Origin: CAZYJR01 sp964647905
GTDB lineage: Bacteria; Desulfobacterota; DSM-4660; Desulfatiglandales; HGW-15
NCBI GenBank assembly: GCA_964647905.1
Contig: CAZYJR010000002.1
Coordinates: forward strand, 140,514-204,513
Direction of reading: 5' to 3'
DNA length: 64,000 bases
In this document: positions 33,966 through 43,211 of the stretch, one piece after another
Layout: each line of letters starts with the position of its first letter
Numbering within the stretch: position 1 is the stretch's first letter
Made by a program: the position numbers and the translations under genes
The notes under the pieces: model-generated
Database searches by the model: none
The model's input: the letters and a program-made list of their open reading frames with translations, nothing else
What the model was told of the DNA's origin: nothing

Positions 33966-35150
33966 ATGGCAAAGAGCGGCGATCATAGCTTCACCGCCGG
34001 CGGAGGCGGTTTTCAGACTGCTCGGGTGATCTCTGTCGCCTTCGCCCATTTTGTTCACGATATCTATACCAGTTTCCTGCCGCCTCTATTGCCGTTGATC
34101 ATCCAAAAATTGGGGCTCTCCATGGCTCGGGCGGGCCTGCTGTACACGGTCCTTCAGTTGCCGTCGTTGCTCAATCCTTTCCTCGGGGTTCTGGCCGACC
34201 GGGTCAGTATCCGCTATTTCGTGATCTTCGCCCCATTGATTACGGCGATGGTGATGAGCCTCATCGGCTTTGCACCTTCCTACGGAGTCTTGATTGTGCT
34301 CCTTTTGACCGCCGGTATCAGCGCATCCCTTTTTCACGTGCCGGCCCCGGTCATGATCAAGAGGCTTTCCGGCCGGCGGGTCGGCTTGGGCATGAGTTTT
34401 TTCATGACCGGAGGCGAGCTTTCCCGGACAGTGGCGCCGCTGCTGGCAGTGGGTGCAATTTCACTTTGGGGCTTGGAAGGATTTTATAAGGTGGTTTTTG
34501 CCGGTGTTCTCGCCACTGGTTGGCTGCTGATCAAGGTCCGCGATATTCCGGCGCCTGTGGAAGCGCCTGCACTCAGATCCTTGTCCGGCACCTGGAAGCA
34601 GATGCGCGGCCTGCTCCTGCCGTTGATCGGGATATTGTGCGCACGAGCGTTCATGCACGGCTCCTTGGCCGCTTTTCTTCCCACCTTCTTGGAGCAAACC
34701 TCCGGAAGCCTATGGCTGGGAGGGCTGGGACTGACCATCCTTGAAGGCAGCGGCGTAGCCGGCATCTTGCTCTCCGGGCCGATGAGCGATCGATTCGGAC
34801 GGCGGCGGCTCTTGTTCCATGCGTTGATTGTGGCACCGATAGTGTTGTTTTTGTTTTTGTTCTTCGAGGGGCCGGTCCGTTTCCTGTTTTTGGCTTTGAC
34901 AGGGCTTACCGTTTTCTCCACCACGCCGGTCATGTTGGCCATGGTCCAGGAGCATGCGGCCGAGGCGAGCCCGGCTGCGGCCAATGGGCTATTTATGATG
35001 TTCTCCTTCTTGGCCCGGTCCGGAGTGGTGATTCTGGTTGGATGGTTGGCCGACTTGTTCGGTTTGGAGGCGGCTTATATCATCGCCGCCACAGCCGGGC
35101 TGACGGCCATTCCGCTGATTCGCTTCCTGCCCCCGACACCCAAACATTGA
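33966..35150 (+). CDS. MFS transporter, Fsr-like
   Basis: A 394-aa membrane protein with about 12 helices. AFAHFVHDIYTSFLPPLLPL in helix 1 is typical of the fosmidomycin-resistance (Fsr) type of MFS exporters. The loop 2-3 motif is GVLADRVSIRY and the symmetric loop 8-9 motif is SGPMSDRFGRRRL. A drug or small-molecule efflux role is likely, but the substrate is not readable. It stands alone between an ECF sigma gene and a convergent YbaK-like gene. Confidence 0.9.
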   Translation: MAKSGDHSFTAGGGGFQTARVISVAFAHFVHDIYTSFLPPLLPLIIQKLGLSMARAGLLYTVLQLPSLLNPFLGVLADRVSIRYFVIFAPLITAMVMSLIGFAPSYGVLIVLLLTAGISASLFHVPAPVMIKRLSGRRVGLGMSFFMTGGELSRTVAPLLAVGAISLWGLEGFYKVVFAGVLATGWLLIKVRDIPAPVEAPALRSLSGTWKQMRGLLLPLIGILCARAFMHGSLAAFLPTFLEQTSGSLWLGGLGLTILEGSGVAGILLSGPMSDRFGRRRLLFHALIVAPIVLFLFLFFEGPVRFLFLALTGLTVFSTTPVMLAMVQEHAAEASPAAANGLFMMFSFLARSGVVILVGWLADLFGLEAAYIIAATAGLTAIPLIRFLPPTPKH

Positions 35151-35190
35151 CGTCAATCCATCCTTGATATACTCACCCGATCTTGGGCCG

Positions 35191-35679
35191 TCACGCTTTG
35201 GCCACATCCGCGACGCTTCCCCCGGTGATTCGGACCAGGGTCTCATACGGGATCGCGAAAATGGAGTTTTCCGAGCCCGCCGCCGCATAGACGATCTCAA
35301 ATCGTGCCAGTGTCTCATCGATCACCACCGGAAGACTCGTCCGGTGCCCCACAGGCGGCACTCCTCCTGGTGCATAGCCCGTCTCGGCGATGGTCGTTTC
35401 CGCATCGGCTATCTTGACCTTTTTCCGGCCCACACCGTAAAGGGTCCCGAGCTTCCGATCATCCACGCGCCTATCCCCCGCTGCGAGCACAATCACCGGC
35501 CGGCCCCCGATCACAAAACAGAGGCTCTTTACGATACTCCCCAACTCCGTACCGATCGCCTCCGCCGCCTGCGCCGCCGTGGCGGTGGACCCGTCAAAGG
35601 TCATGACCCTGACCTCCAGGCCTAGCATCTCCAGAGCGGTCTCGACATCCTCCGAACCAAGCAGGTTACTTGTTGCCAT
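35191..35679 (-). CDS. YbaK/EbsC family aminoacyl-tRNA deacylase-like protein
   Basis: A 162-aa trans-editing-type protein. Family stretches are AAEAIGTELGSIVKSLCF, PVIVLAAGDRRVDDRKL, TGYAPGGVPPVGH and the C-terminal AAGSENSIFAIPYETLVRIT. Members remove mischarged amino acids from tRNA; the specificity (Cys-tRNA-Pro, Ala-tRNA or other) cannot be told here. The ATG at 35679 has GGAAGGA upstream; an in-frame extension of 35 residues is rejected. It converges on the MFS gene 40 bp away. Confidence 0.88.
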   Translation of the reverse strand: MATSNLLGSEDVETALEMLGLEVRVMTFDGSTATAAQAAEAIGTELGSIVKSLCFVIGGRPVIVLAAGDRRVDDRKLGTLYGVGRKKVKIADAETTIAETGYAPGGVPPVGHRTSLPVVIDETLARFEIVYAAAGSENSIFAIPYETLVRITGGSVADVAKA

Positions 35680-35807
35680 ACCGATCCTTCCTACCCATAT
35701 TCTACAGAAATGAGGCCAAGTTCGGCCCGGCTGCCGGATGATACCACGCCCCTGCCGTTGCCTACAACGGCTCTTGTCAACCACAATCTCTTTCTTGATG
35801 GTCTTAT

Positions 35808-36118
35808 TCAGGCTAAGCCCATAATTTTTCGCCTTTGCCCCTGTTCTTGATTTATCCGGGAAGTTTCCGGTAGCTGGTCCAGGGGCTCAGGAGTTGTCGA
35901 GGACTTCATCCTCAGGATCGCCGCCAGGGAGATAAAGTCCTCAAGCTCGGCCGCTGCTTTGAGAGGGGAGACCAGCTTGGCCTTGTCCCGGGGAAGAATC
36001 AGGAAGTCGCCCGAACCCGGCCATGCGAATCTCGTGAATGGACTGGCACACGGCACGCACCACCCCCGGCCGGGGAACCCCGTGCACCTCCTGCGCCCCG
36101 ATCACCCGAAGGGCCCCT
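35808..36118 (-). pseudogene. Frameshifted remnant of an unknown gene
   Basis: One minus-strand frame reads LRVIGAQEVHGVPRPGVVRA and QSIHEIRMAGFGR. At about 36010 the coding pattern shifts to the next frame, FLILPRDKAKLVSPLKAAAE, and ends at 35808. Together they look like a single protein of about 100 residues broken by one frameshift. I recognise no family. It lies directly beside the other broken mobile-type sequences, so decay is the simplest reading. Confidence 0.35.
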
Positions 36119-36245
36119 CCCCGGAAAGCGCCGGGACCTCCAAAAGACTACGCTCCACCACTAGCAACTGCTCGTGGGTGTCGATCCGCAGCAGGCCGCG
36201 CACGGCCATGGAGGGGAAGGCCCGTTCCGAGGCATGGGCGGTCAC

Positions 36246-36804
36246 TTGACCGGGAAGATGCTGGTGGAAAACGTCCAGGAGCTGGTGGAGGCGTTTTATC
36301 CGCCCAACACCCGCCTGCGCATGGGCCAGATCATGTGGCCCGCCGTGGACGAAAACGAAAAGACCTCCTATGGCAAGTCCATTGAGAAGACCAAACTCAA
36401 ACCCGTCTTCGTGGACATGATCACCCCGGAGAGTATCGAGGCCGTCCTCCAGGGAGCAAAGACCAAAAACATTCGCCAGTCGGCCACGGTCCGGTTGTTC
36501 AAGCAGGCCAAACAGCAAGGAGGCGTCCTGACCGGTGTCGACGTCGCCTCCATGATGCGCCTGCACCCCAACACGATCTCCAAGTATGTCAGACAGTGGG
36601 AGAAGGACCACCAGGAGACCGTCCCTCGACGAGGCACCATCCATGACATGGGCCGGTCCATCACCCCCAAGAAACAGATCTGCTACAAAGTCGTCGTCCA
36701 GGGAAAATCTATTTCGACCCCTGCCCGTGAAACCGGGTACTCCCCGGGGGCCATCAACACGGTACGTCAAGGACTACAAGAGAATCCTTGCCCGCGCCCT
36801 GTGA
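36246..36804 (+). pseudogene. DUF1670 family gene, frameshifted and 5'-truncated
   Basis: The frame encodes most of a DUF1670 protein: LVEAFYPPNTRLRMGQIMW, a KLKPVFVDMITPESIEAVLQ stretch, GGVLTGVDVASMMRLHPNTI with SKYVRQWEKDH, then PRRGTIHDMGRSITPKKQIC. After GYSPGAIN (about 36757) the match moves to the next frame as RYVKDYKRILARAL, which stops at 36802-36804, so at least one base is missing or added. The N-terminal third of the family is not found upstream in frame. A helix-turn-helix-like segment suggests DNA binding. The family often occurs in several copies near mobile DNA. Confidence 0.6.
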
Positions 36805-36905
36805 AACTGTGGGCGATGGGCGGAGATGCCCCCGGCGGGGGCTCCGGGCAAGGATGCTTGTGTCTCATCGGGACGCCTGCCAAATTCCACTTTGAACGTC
36901 GAAGA

Positions 36906-37012
36906 GGCATCATACTGTTCCAATCTGATCATCTCCTCACCCCCGATAATCGGCCGCTGAGTAATTCTAGCCTTGTATCGGGCTCCTGTGAGGTGGGTCA
37001 ATTTTAGGTTAG
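36906..37012 (-). mobile_element. IS21-family left-end remnant
   Basis: On the minus strand this segment begins near CCTAAAATTGACCCACC, continues with TAGAATTACTCAG, and leads into an ATG at 36932 that opens MIRLEQYDA, after GGTGAGGAG. This resembles the end of IS21-type elements and the first codons of the IstA transposase. After nine codons the frame passes into unrelated sequence, so only the end of the element remains. It abuts the group II intron fragment. Confidence 0.4.
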
Positions 37013-37015
37013 CGA

Positions 37016-37425
37016 AACTAGCCCTCGTGGGGTCTCCACTTGGACCGCTCCCTTCACATCGGGGCGACAGGTTCCCACGTTCCACACACGAGCCTGGGCT
37101 GCGGTCACGCCACCTCTACGCCGGATGCCGCCTGGCCAATATTCAGGCACCCGCCAGGCTTGTCCCGGAGCGTTGTCGAGACCCCGGTTTCGACATCGGT
37201 TATAGATTTTCGACGCTTCATCAGTGGTTCGCTCGCGCTCGTCTCCTCAGTCCTTATCTGATCCCATCTTGCGGGACCTTTTCCTCCAGCGCTCACCACA
37301 AGGGCTCTTTACCCTTGCAGCCTAGAGCGGTTTGGTGCCTCCTCCTGAAAGGCGGCACCGAGGGGCCGACCCTCATCTCGCCTTCAGCATGCAGACACCG
37401 CCTTGGTGCCTGCTTCTTGGCACAC
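37016..37425 (-). mobile_element. 5' half of a group II intron (ribozyme remnant, no reverse transcriptase)
   Basis: The minus strand begins GTGTGCC at 37425, matching the GUGYG 5' boundary of group II introns. It then carries blocks I recognise from bacterial intron domain I, such as GTCGAAACCGGGGTCTCGAC (about 37195-37176), CTCCGGGACAAGCCTGGCGG and AACGTGGGAACCTGTCGCC (37081-37063), and CCCCACGAGGGC near its end. No intron-encoded reverse transcriptase and no domain V/VI follow; an IS21-like end takes over at about 37015. The element is dead, and marks the left edge of the defence island. Long frames on either strand here are non-coding shadows. Confidence 0.6.
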
Positions 37426-37460
37426 TGACAACTATACTGACACAGAGGGCATTTGGGTCC

Positions 37461-40400
37461 TCATTGAAAAGAAAACCTCTTAGAGTGAAGCCTCTCCAAT
37501 ATGTTGATTTGGAAAACTTTATGAGATGAAAGCATATTATTCAATTTTTTGGCTGTCCAAAGATCTACACCATAACGTTTCTTTGTTTCATTATGATCTG
37601 GATTTGCTTTTTTAGCATTCGTGCAAACAATAAGCTTGTCAAATGTTGCTTTGCATTTCTCTTCATAATATGGTCTTGAACTAAATATCTCCCTTGCCGA
37701 AGCTTCCCCAGCAAGAAGATTCTTTGCTATATGTTTGCATTGTATCAATACATTTCCTCTAGAACCACCGAGTACGACGACATCACAACCATGATCTCCG
37801 GACTCTGGTGTCAACCAAACCTCCGCATCGAATTCTCTTGATGCAAGTTCTGCCACTAAGGCTTCAAAATGAGCCCAGGGCATGCTTGATACATCCCGAA
37901 ATGTTATCGGCTCTTCACTATAGGAAGGCGCTTTACTCCCAAAAACACCTTGTGCCTGCATCTGATCCGGAGAAATATCAGGAGTGGTGACCACCGCATC
38001 TTTTAGATCTGTTTTCCGCGTCAAGAGGGCGTTTAGGTTCACCTCGAAGGACTGCATGTCGGGATGGTGCGCAATTGGAATGTACACGTTCACAGGCCTA
38101 TTTTGCCCGATGCGGTAAACTCGGTCTGTAGCTTGATCCTCCTTGGCAGGATTCCAGTGTCGCTCCAGGTGGATCACGTTGTTGGCCTCTGTGACGGTCA
38201 AACCTACACCAGCAGCTAGGGGAGACATGATCAGGAGACCGAATCCTTCAATGGCCTGAAAACGACGGATCATGGTATGCCGGGTTTCCTTGGCATTGCC
38301 TGGAGTCTGATTTCTTGTTTCCCCATTGATAATGGGGACGGGAAAATGATACTTCATCTGTAAAGCAGCAGCCAGAAAACGCTGGAGCCGCCGGTTGATG
38401 AGGAAAACGATAGCCTTTTCCTCTCTTTTTCGGATGTCTTCGATCAAGCCTAACAAACGAAGCATTTTGATTGATTCATCTTCCAAAGATGAACGTTCCC
38501 AAAGCTTTCTGGCCTCTGGCAGGGTTCCCCCGTTCAAAATCCCCGCATGAAGCGATACATCGCGAAGCTGGTGGAGGCCCCGCAAGGCTGCTCCTTTTTG
38601 TCCGCTCTCAAGAGCCGTAAGAGTCGCGGCAACGACATCGCTATATAGAGAGCGCTGCCGCCCCATCATCATGCACTCAAGATACGGCTCGTGTTTGACT
38701 TTGAGGATTCCCCCATAAGCACCGAGGCTTTCAGCACCCAAAAAGATCCGCTTTTCAGGAAGCCCCTCCAGCTTATCCTCCTTGGTTCTCCGCAACATGA
38801 ATTTGCCAACTTTCGTTCGCAGTTCACGGCCCACCTGCTCACGCATTTCAGCCACCTTCTCCGGTGGGGACTTGTAGATCGGTGCCATGTACTGCTTCCG
38901 GAAGTCCTGATATGCGCCTAGAAAGCCGGGGAACGCCGTATCAAAAAGGCACCAAAAGTCTCGGAGATCATTTTCGACAGGTGTCCCCGTGACCAGGAGA
39001 TTGAAACCGGAGCGCAGCCCCTTTGCCGCTCGTGTTTGCAGGGAGTTGGGGTTCTTGACCGCCTGCGCCTCATCGAAAACCACCATGGACCAATCCACTG
39101 CGCACATGGAGAATTGATAGTTTCGCATGGTATCGTAGGTGGCGAGCACGAGTCGCTCGGGCATGTCCAGTCTTTCCGTGGGAAACTCCTCACCACCAAT
39201 CTTGAGGCAATAGCGGATCTCTCCTGGCTTCAAGTGTGTTTCCCGGCCACCACCTTTTCGAAAACGAGCGAGTTCTTGGCCTTGAAGGATAACAATGTCC
39301 CGAAAAGGGGAGAGATTGAATGTTTCGTCTACTTCTTCCTTCCAAATTTCCAGCAGGATAGCAGGCGCAACAACCAAGATGGGGCCGGGGACAAATCCGG
39401 CTTCTTCCCTCATCCTGAGAAAATGAGCCATGGCAATCAGTGCCATATAGGTCTTTCCAAGCCCCATGTCGTCTGCCAAAAGACATCCACGAATCCCGCT
39501 CTCGGGCCTTGGGTTTTTTAGGGCGCAGTCCATATGCCCCAGCAGCCATCGCACGCCTTCTTCTTGGTGTGGATACGGTGTGCGGTTCACGGTTGACCAG
39601 TCGATTTCTCCTTCCCAAGGTGAGAAATCTATTTGGGTGCCATCAGCAAGGCAGTCGGGCAGGGTCTCGTCGTGGGTGTCTATATCCGTGGTGGTAATGG
39701 GCGCTTCTTCTTTCGGTTCAGAAGGCTCTCCATCCTCTTTCTCATCTTTGTCCTTTTCCCTTTTGCAATTCAGCGCCTCTTCAACAGCCATGAGTTCCCT
39801 TTCCAATGCAGCGGCACCGGATAGGGAAAAAGTTTGGCCGTTGAAAGGAAAGGCGTCGGCTCCTGCCCGCTTGGCATCCTCCATTCGTTCTCTAAAAACT
39901 TGAACATCGTCCAAGTCTTTAATGACTTCAGTCAGATTGGGAGGCGTGTCCTCAGCTTCTTTTTCCTTTATCGCTCCACCATGGAACCATTCAATCGTTG
40001 TCGCATCGGTCTGTCCAAAATAGGCGTGCTTGAATTCCGTAGCCCCGTGCATACGGAAAGAGAAGCCAAGCTCCAGGTTTACCAGCGTGGGATCCAGAAA
40101 AGCTGAGGGGGTTTCGAGAAACTGCTTTACCCGTTCTTTGGGGATCAGACGGTGCTCGATGATTTCCCTAGCAGCAGCAAGTTTCTTTTCATCCAGAAGA
40201 ACAATATTCTTCTTTACCCGAAAGCTCCCGACCTGGTTGTCGGAAAGTTGCCCCAATCGTTTCTCGATGTCCTCATCATCTACTCCAAGATCCTCGAAAC
40301 CAGGGATGAGCTGAAGATCGCCGTTTTCTGTAAAGTGGCCCGCCACTCCCACTGAATCGGGGATGATAGTTTCAAGGTCTTCGAAGTGCGCCAGTCGAAT

Positions 40401-40967
40401 CTGTGCCCCTTGCTTCCTTGCCTCCTGTAAACGGTGCACAGCCAGCAGATTATTGTATTCCGTGCGCTCACCGAAGGGAAGAGATTGATGCCAATGAACT
40501 GTGTCGAGTACAGCCCATTGGGCGGGATCAGGCAAGTAGGTCTCCTGCTCACTCAACCACAGTATTGGGCCCTGCAGTTTGTACTGCCGGGTTTTCGTCC
40601 CGTCAGGCACGCAAAGCGCACAATAAATCCCGAAATCCTTTCCCGTTGTCTGGCCGGCAAAGCTCACGTCAAAATCGCCAGGCCAAGGCTCCGGTAGCTC
40701 CAACAACTCTCGGGCGTCCTGATCCAGACGAACGGCGGCATCTGAGTAGACCCGAAATCCATTTGGTAGGCCCTCCGCCTCACCTTGCTCCTCCAGCATG
40801 CGTAGCGCGACAAACTGGTGGAGCAAAAGCGATTCGGCCCTGCCCTTCAGGCACTCTTCAAACTGATCCTTGGGAAGAGTAATGAGCAGACTCCGGCTGT
40901 CCGGCCGGAATTCAAAACCCGACTGTGATTGAGATCTTATGGCCTTGATAACGTCGAGTACTCCCAT
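37461..40967 (-). CDS. zorD: Zorya protein ZorD: SNF2 helicase with Mrr-like nuclease domain
   Basis: An 1168-aa effector of type I Zorya antiphage defence. The N-terminal 450 residues are an accessory region with an acidic stretch. The SNF2 ATPase has Walker A ADDMGLGKT (about 498) and DEAQ-type Walker B VVFDEAQAVKNP (about 630); the second helicase half includes SPLAAGVGLTVTEANNVIHL and a DRVYRIGQ motif. Near the C-terminus (about 1035-1150) an Mrr-like restriction fold appears: FEALVAELASREFDAEVW, then DHGCDVVVLGG and QCKH, giving the D...QxK nuclease core. It starts 2 bp after the zorC stop and is the last gene of the run. In Zorya it degrades phage DNA once the motor signals. Confidence 0.9.
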   Translation of the reverse strand: MGVLDVIKAIRSQSQSGFEFRPDSRSLLITLPKDQFEECLKGRAESLLLHQFVALRMLEEQGEAEGLPNGFRVYSDAAVRLDQDARELLELPEPWPGDFDVSFAGQTTGKDFGIYCALCVPDGTKTRQYKLQGPILWLSEQETYLPDPAQWAVLDTVHWHQSLPFGERTEYNNLLAVHRLQEARKQGAQIRLAHFEDLETIIPDSVGVAGHFTENGDLQLIPGFEDLGVDDEDIEKRLGQLSDNQVGSFRVKKNIVLLDEKKLAAAREIIEHRLIPKERVKQFLETPSAFLDPTLVNLELGFSFRMHGATEFKHAYFGQTDATTIEWFHGGAIKEKEAEDTPPNLTEVIKDLDDVQVFRERMEDAKRAGADAFPFNGQTFSLSGAAALERELMAVEEALNCKREKDKDEKEDGEPSEPKEEAPITTTDIDTHDETLPDCLADGTQIDFSPWEGEIDWSTVNRTPYPHQEEGVRWLLGHMDCALKNPRPESGIRGCLLADDMGLGKTYMALIAMAHFLRMREEAGFVPGPILVVAPAILLEIWKEEVDETFNLSPFRDIVILQGQELARFRKGGGRETHLKPGEIRYCLKIGGEEFPTERLDMPERLVLATYDTMRNYQFSMCAVDWSMVVFDEAQAVKNPNSLQTRAAKGLRSGFNLLVTGTPVENDLRDFWCLFDTAFPGFLGAYQDFRKQYMAPIYKSPPEKVAEMREQVGRELRTKVGKFMLRRTKEDKLEGLPEKRIFLGAESLGAYGGILKVKHEPYLECMMMGRQRSLYSDVVAATLTALESGQKGAALRGLHQLRDVSLHAGILNGGTLPEARKLWERSSLEDESIKMLRLLGLIEDIRKREEKAIVFLINRRLQRFLAAALQMKYHFPVPIINGETRNQTPGNAKETRHTMIRRFQAIEGFGLLIMSPLAAGVGLTVTEANNVIHLERHWNPAKEDQATDRVYRIGQNRPVNVYIPIAHHPDMQSFEVNLNALLTRKTDLKDAVVTTPDISPDQMQAQGVFGSKAPSYSEEPITFRDVSSMPWAHFEALVAELASREFDAEVWLTPESGDHGCDVVVLGGSRGNVLIQCKHIAKNLLAGEASAREIFSSRPYYEEKCKATFDKLIVCTNAKKANPDHNETKKRYGVDLWTAKKLNNMLSSHKVFQINILERLHSKRFSFQ

Positions 40968-40969
40968 GC

Positions 40970-42478
40970 TTATGCACCAAATCGCTTCAAATAAAGATCG
41001 TAGTCTTCAGGTGGGAGGACCCTCTCGGGGTCAACACGCAAGCCCAACCTTCTCATGGATCGTATCGCTTTGTGCTGCCATGTTCCATGCTTGGTATGGG
41101 GAATTCTATAGGGAGGTTGATCGCCCCGCTTGGAGCTCTTTTCCCTTTCATAATGCTCCTTCATACCCATGCCCAGGTCTCTCGAATAAAGGCTTCGAAA
41201 CATTTGTGTTTCAATTGGATTGTGCGTAGGAAGTTCATCATAGAGCCATAGGCTGTAATTGTGGGTTCCTTCTATGAGATGACATTTGGTGAGCTTCAGG
41301 TAGATAACGGATGTATTTGCATCGGCGAGTTCCTCGAAATCGGGAAGGTCTTGCTCGTCAGCAGTACGAAGAACGAACTTCCGGGCTGCTCGGCTAAGGA
41401 ACAGCCTGGATTCCACCACAAAACCCATCTCCATGAGACCTTCGAGAAAGCGCCTCCGCGCAGGGAACATCCTGCGCATTTCCGGCGTGCTGGAGGATTC
41501 CTGCAGGACTCGAAGAAACAAGTTCAAATCGTACTTTGAAAGCCATCTCGACATCAGGTCGCGGTAGTAGCCCTCCAAGGCTGACCACCATTTCTGGTAA
41601 TAAGAGGAGCTTTTCGGCAGACGCGGGTCTCCGCCAATATTCAATATGACTTTAATCCAATTCTCCGGCATTACGGCATTGGCTTCATTCACACGATCTA
41701 TCATGGCGCGAATGACATCGTGCCCAAAAAACTCACCAATGCGTTCCGAGGGACTTTCTTTGGTTGACTTTAAGAGAACTTCATCGAAAACATAGGAGCT
41801 GGCACCTATTTCTAGGTCCGAAATGGTTTCGAGATAATATTTCTGTTTTGCAAGCTGAAGGAAGCGGCCGCTTTTACTGGCAGATAAGCCACATACGTGA
41901 CAGCATTGACTAAAACCCCCTTTATTCTTCAATGCAAACTTCGCAAAATCTTCAGCTGCGCGTTTCCCGATAAGAATCTCTTTGTGATCAAAGATCTTTA
42001 AAAGATTGCCAAAAAACGTTCCTTTGCCTGCATTCTTCATTATGCTGCTTAATGTAGTACACAGCGAAGATAGAGCAGCTAATCTGTCGAATTCATCAAA
42101 GTACAGATCGAGCAAGTTGATAAGAACCTGTTGGCTAGGTCTTGAGAACTTGCTGGCTATAAGCTGTAGTGACTTTTTTGATGGTGGTGCTGCCTTGAGA
42201 AAGGCCTTATCTTCCGACCAGAGAATGGATACAATTCTGGCGTCTCTCCTGCTTTTCAGGATCGAGTCAAATGGCTCGCCCTTCATCATTCGTGATCGTA
42301 TTTCATTTTTTCTTCGCAAAAAAGCATTTGATGTAGTTCCTGTATTTCTCGCAAGAGTGGAGACCTTCTCCACCATGGGAACAACCCAGTCGATTCCGCC
42401 CATTTCATCCCATGCGGGCAATTCGAAATCTATTGAATCAATTCGTATCTGCATTTGTGGCATTCCCAAATAGTTCAA
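40970..42478 (-). CDS. zorC: Zorya protein ZorC (EH_signature domain)
   Basis: A 502-aa protein matching ZorC by length, order and the EH_signature-type region in the C-terminal half (SSYYQKWWSALEGYYRDLMS, FPARRRFLEGLMEMGFVVES). ZorC is an essential DNA-binding effector of type I Zorya whose mechanism is only partly known. No enzyme motif is visible. The ATG at 42478 overlaps zorB by 41 bp. In-frame ATGs at 42463 and 42454 would shorten the overlap and are equally possible starts. A weakly acidic, Lys-rich composition and lower GC match its neighbours. Confidence 0.85.
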   Translation of the reverse strand: MNYLGMPQMQIRIDSIDFELPAWDEMGGIDWVVPMVEKVSTLARNTGTTSNAFLRRKNEIRSRMMKGEPFDSILKSRRDARIVSILWSEDKAFLKAAPPSKKSLQLIASKFSRPSQQVLINLLDLYFDEFDRLAALSSLCTTLSSIMKNAGKGTFFGNLLKIFDHKEILIGKRAAEDFAKFALKNKGGFSQCCHVCGLSASKSGRFLQLAKQKYYLETISDLEIGASSYVFDEVLLKSTKESPSERIGEFFGHDVIRAMIDRVNEANAVMPENWIKVILNIGGDPRLPKSSSYYQKWWSALEGYYRDLMSRWLSKYDLNLFLRVLQESSSTPEMRRMFPARRRFLEGLMEMGFVVESRLFLSRAARKFVLRTADEQDLPDFEELADANTSVIYLKLTKCHLIEGTHNYSLWLYDELPTHNPIETQMFRSLYSRDLGMGMKEHYEREKSSKRGDQPPYRIPHTKHGTWQHKAIRSMRRLGLRVDPERVLPPEDYDLYLKRFGA

Positions 42479-43211
42479 TGACTCCTTTATAATCAGACAC
42501 GACTGGTTTTCGCATGGAGAAGCGAAGATCGATTCGTCTGTTCCTGCGGAAGCTTTCCTCGCACTCCTCCTCTAATTCGACGCGACGCGTTGCAGCGTAT
42601 CCGCTTACAGAGAACATGTGTTGACCATCGCTGTTTTTCATTTTCCTTAGAATGGGGCCGTACTCGGTTTCCTCGGACCAGTATTTCCAGATGGCGATGG
42701 CTCGATAGGTAGAAAGGCCCCAGTTCCCCATCTCAAGACGCCCAGCCGGCCGACTGTCCGTGTGCCCCTCAACAAAGACCGTGTCCACGTGCCGAAACCG
42801 CTCATTCTTCATCATGGCTTCATGAAGGACGCGCCCGATTTCGGCGACCAGTTCTTTTTGGGGCTCAGGGATCTGCCAACTCAGCGTTTCAAAATACAAT
42901 TGATCGTCTGGGACGCGCAGGACGGACGAGTTCTCCGTGATTTCCACCGAAATTCCTCTTTCTTCCAATTTTTCCTTAATCTCTTCAAGCATTTCTTCTC
43001 GAAGAGCGTTCACGCTTTGTATTTCTTTAATGACGCGCTCCACCTCAACGCGTCTGCGTGCCATGTCCTCGTTCATTTTCGTTAACTTCATGATGAGGAC
43101 AACACACGCGAGAATGAAAATGACAAGAAGTCCCGCCATTATGTCCGAAAACGAAATCCAATAAGGGTTTTCCTCTTCTTTAGCATATCTAAACTGTTGG
43201 ATAGTTCTCAT
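42438..43211 (-). CDS. zorB: Zorya protein ZorB (MotB/OmpA-like motor subunit)
   Basis: A 257-aa partner of ZorA in a proton- or ion-driven rotary complex of the inner membrane. The one transmembrane helix (about 19-41) carries Asp23 in WISFSDIMAGLLVIFIL, the position of the ion-binding Asp in MotB. A coiled-coil linker follows. The C-terminal OmpA-like domain (about 120-240) has VFVEGHTDSRPAG and NWGLSTYRAIAIW, which bind peptidoglycan. Its ATG overlaps the zorA stop by 4 bp. Confidence 0.92.
   Translation of the reverse strand: MRTIQQFRYAKEEENPYWISFSDIMAGLLVIFILACVVLIMKLTKMNEDMARRRVEVERVIKEIQSVNALREEMLEEIKEKLEERGISVEITENSSVLRVPDDQLYFETLSWQIPEPQKELVAEIGRVLHEAMMKNERFRHVDTVFVEGHTDSRPAGRLEMGNWGLSTYRAIAIWKYWSEETEYGPILRKMKNSDGQHMFSVSGYAATRRVELEEECEESFRRNRRIDLRFSMRKPVVSDYKGVIELFGNATNADTN

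Noticed and set aside
33620..34058. Minus-strand frames of 115 and 255 codons upstream of or over the MFS start
   Set aside because: They partly overlap good genes on the plus strand, lack ribosome sites and match no family I know.
36973..37428. 151-codon plus-strand frame after the DUF1670 gene
   Set aside because: It lies opposite the group II intron sequence, and such RNA regions often give Arg/Ser/Pro-rich chance frames.
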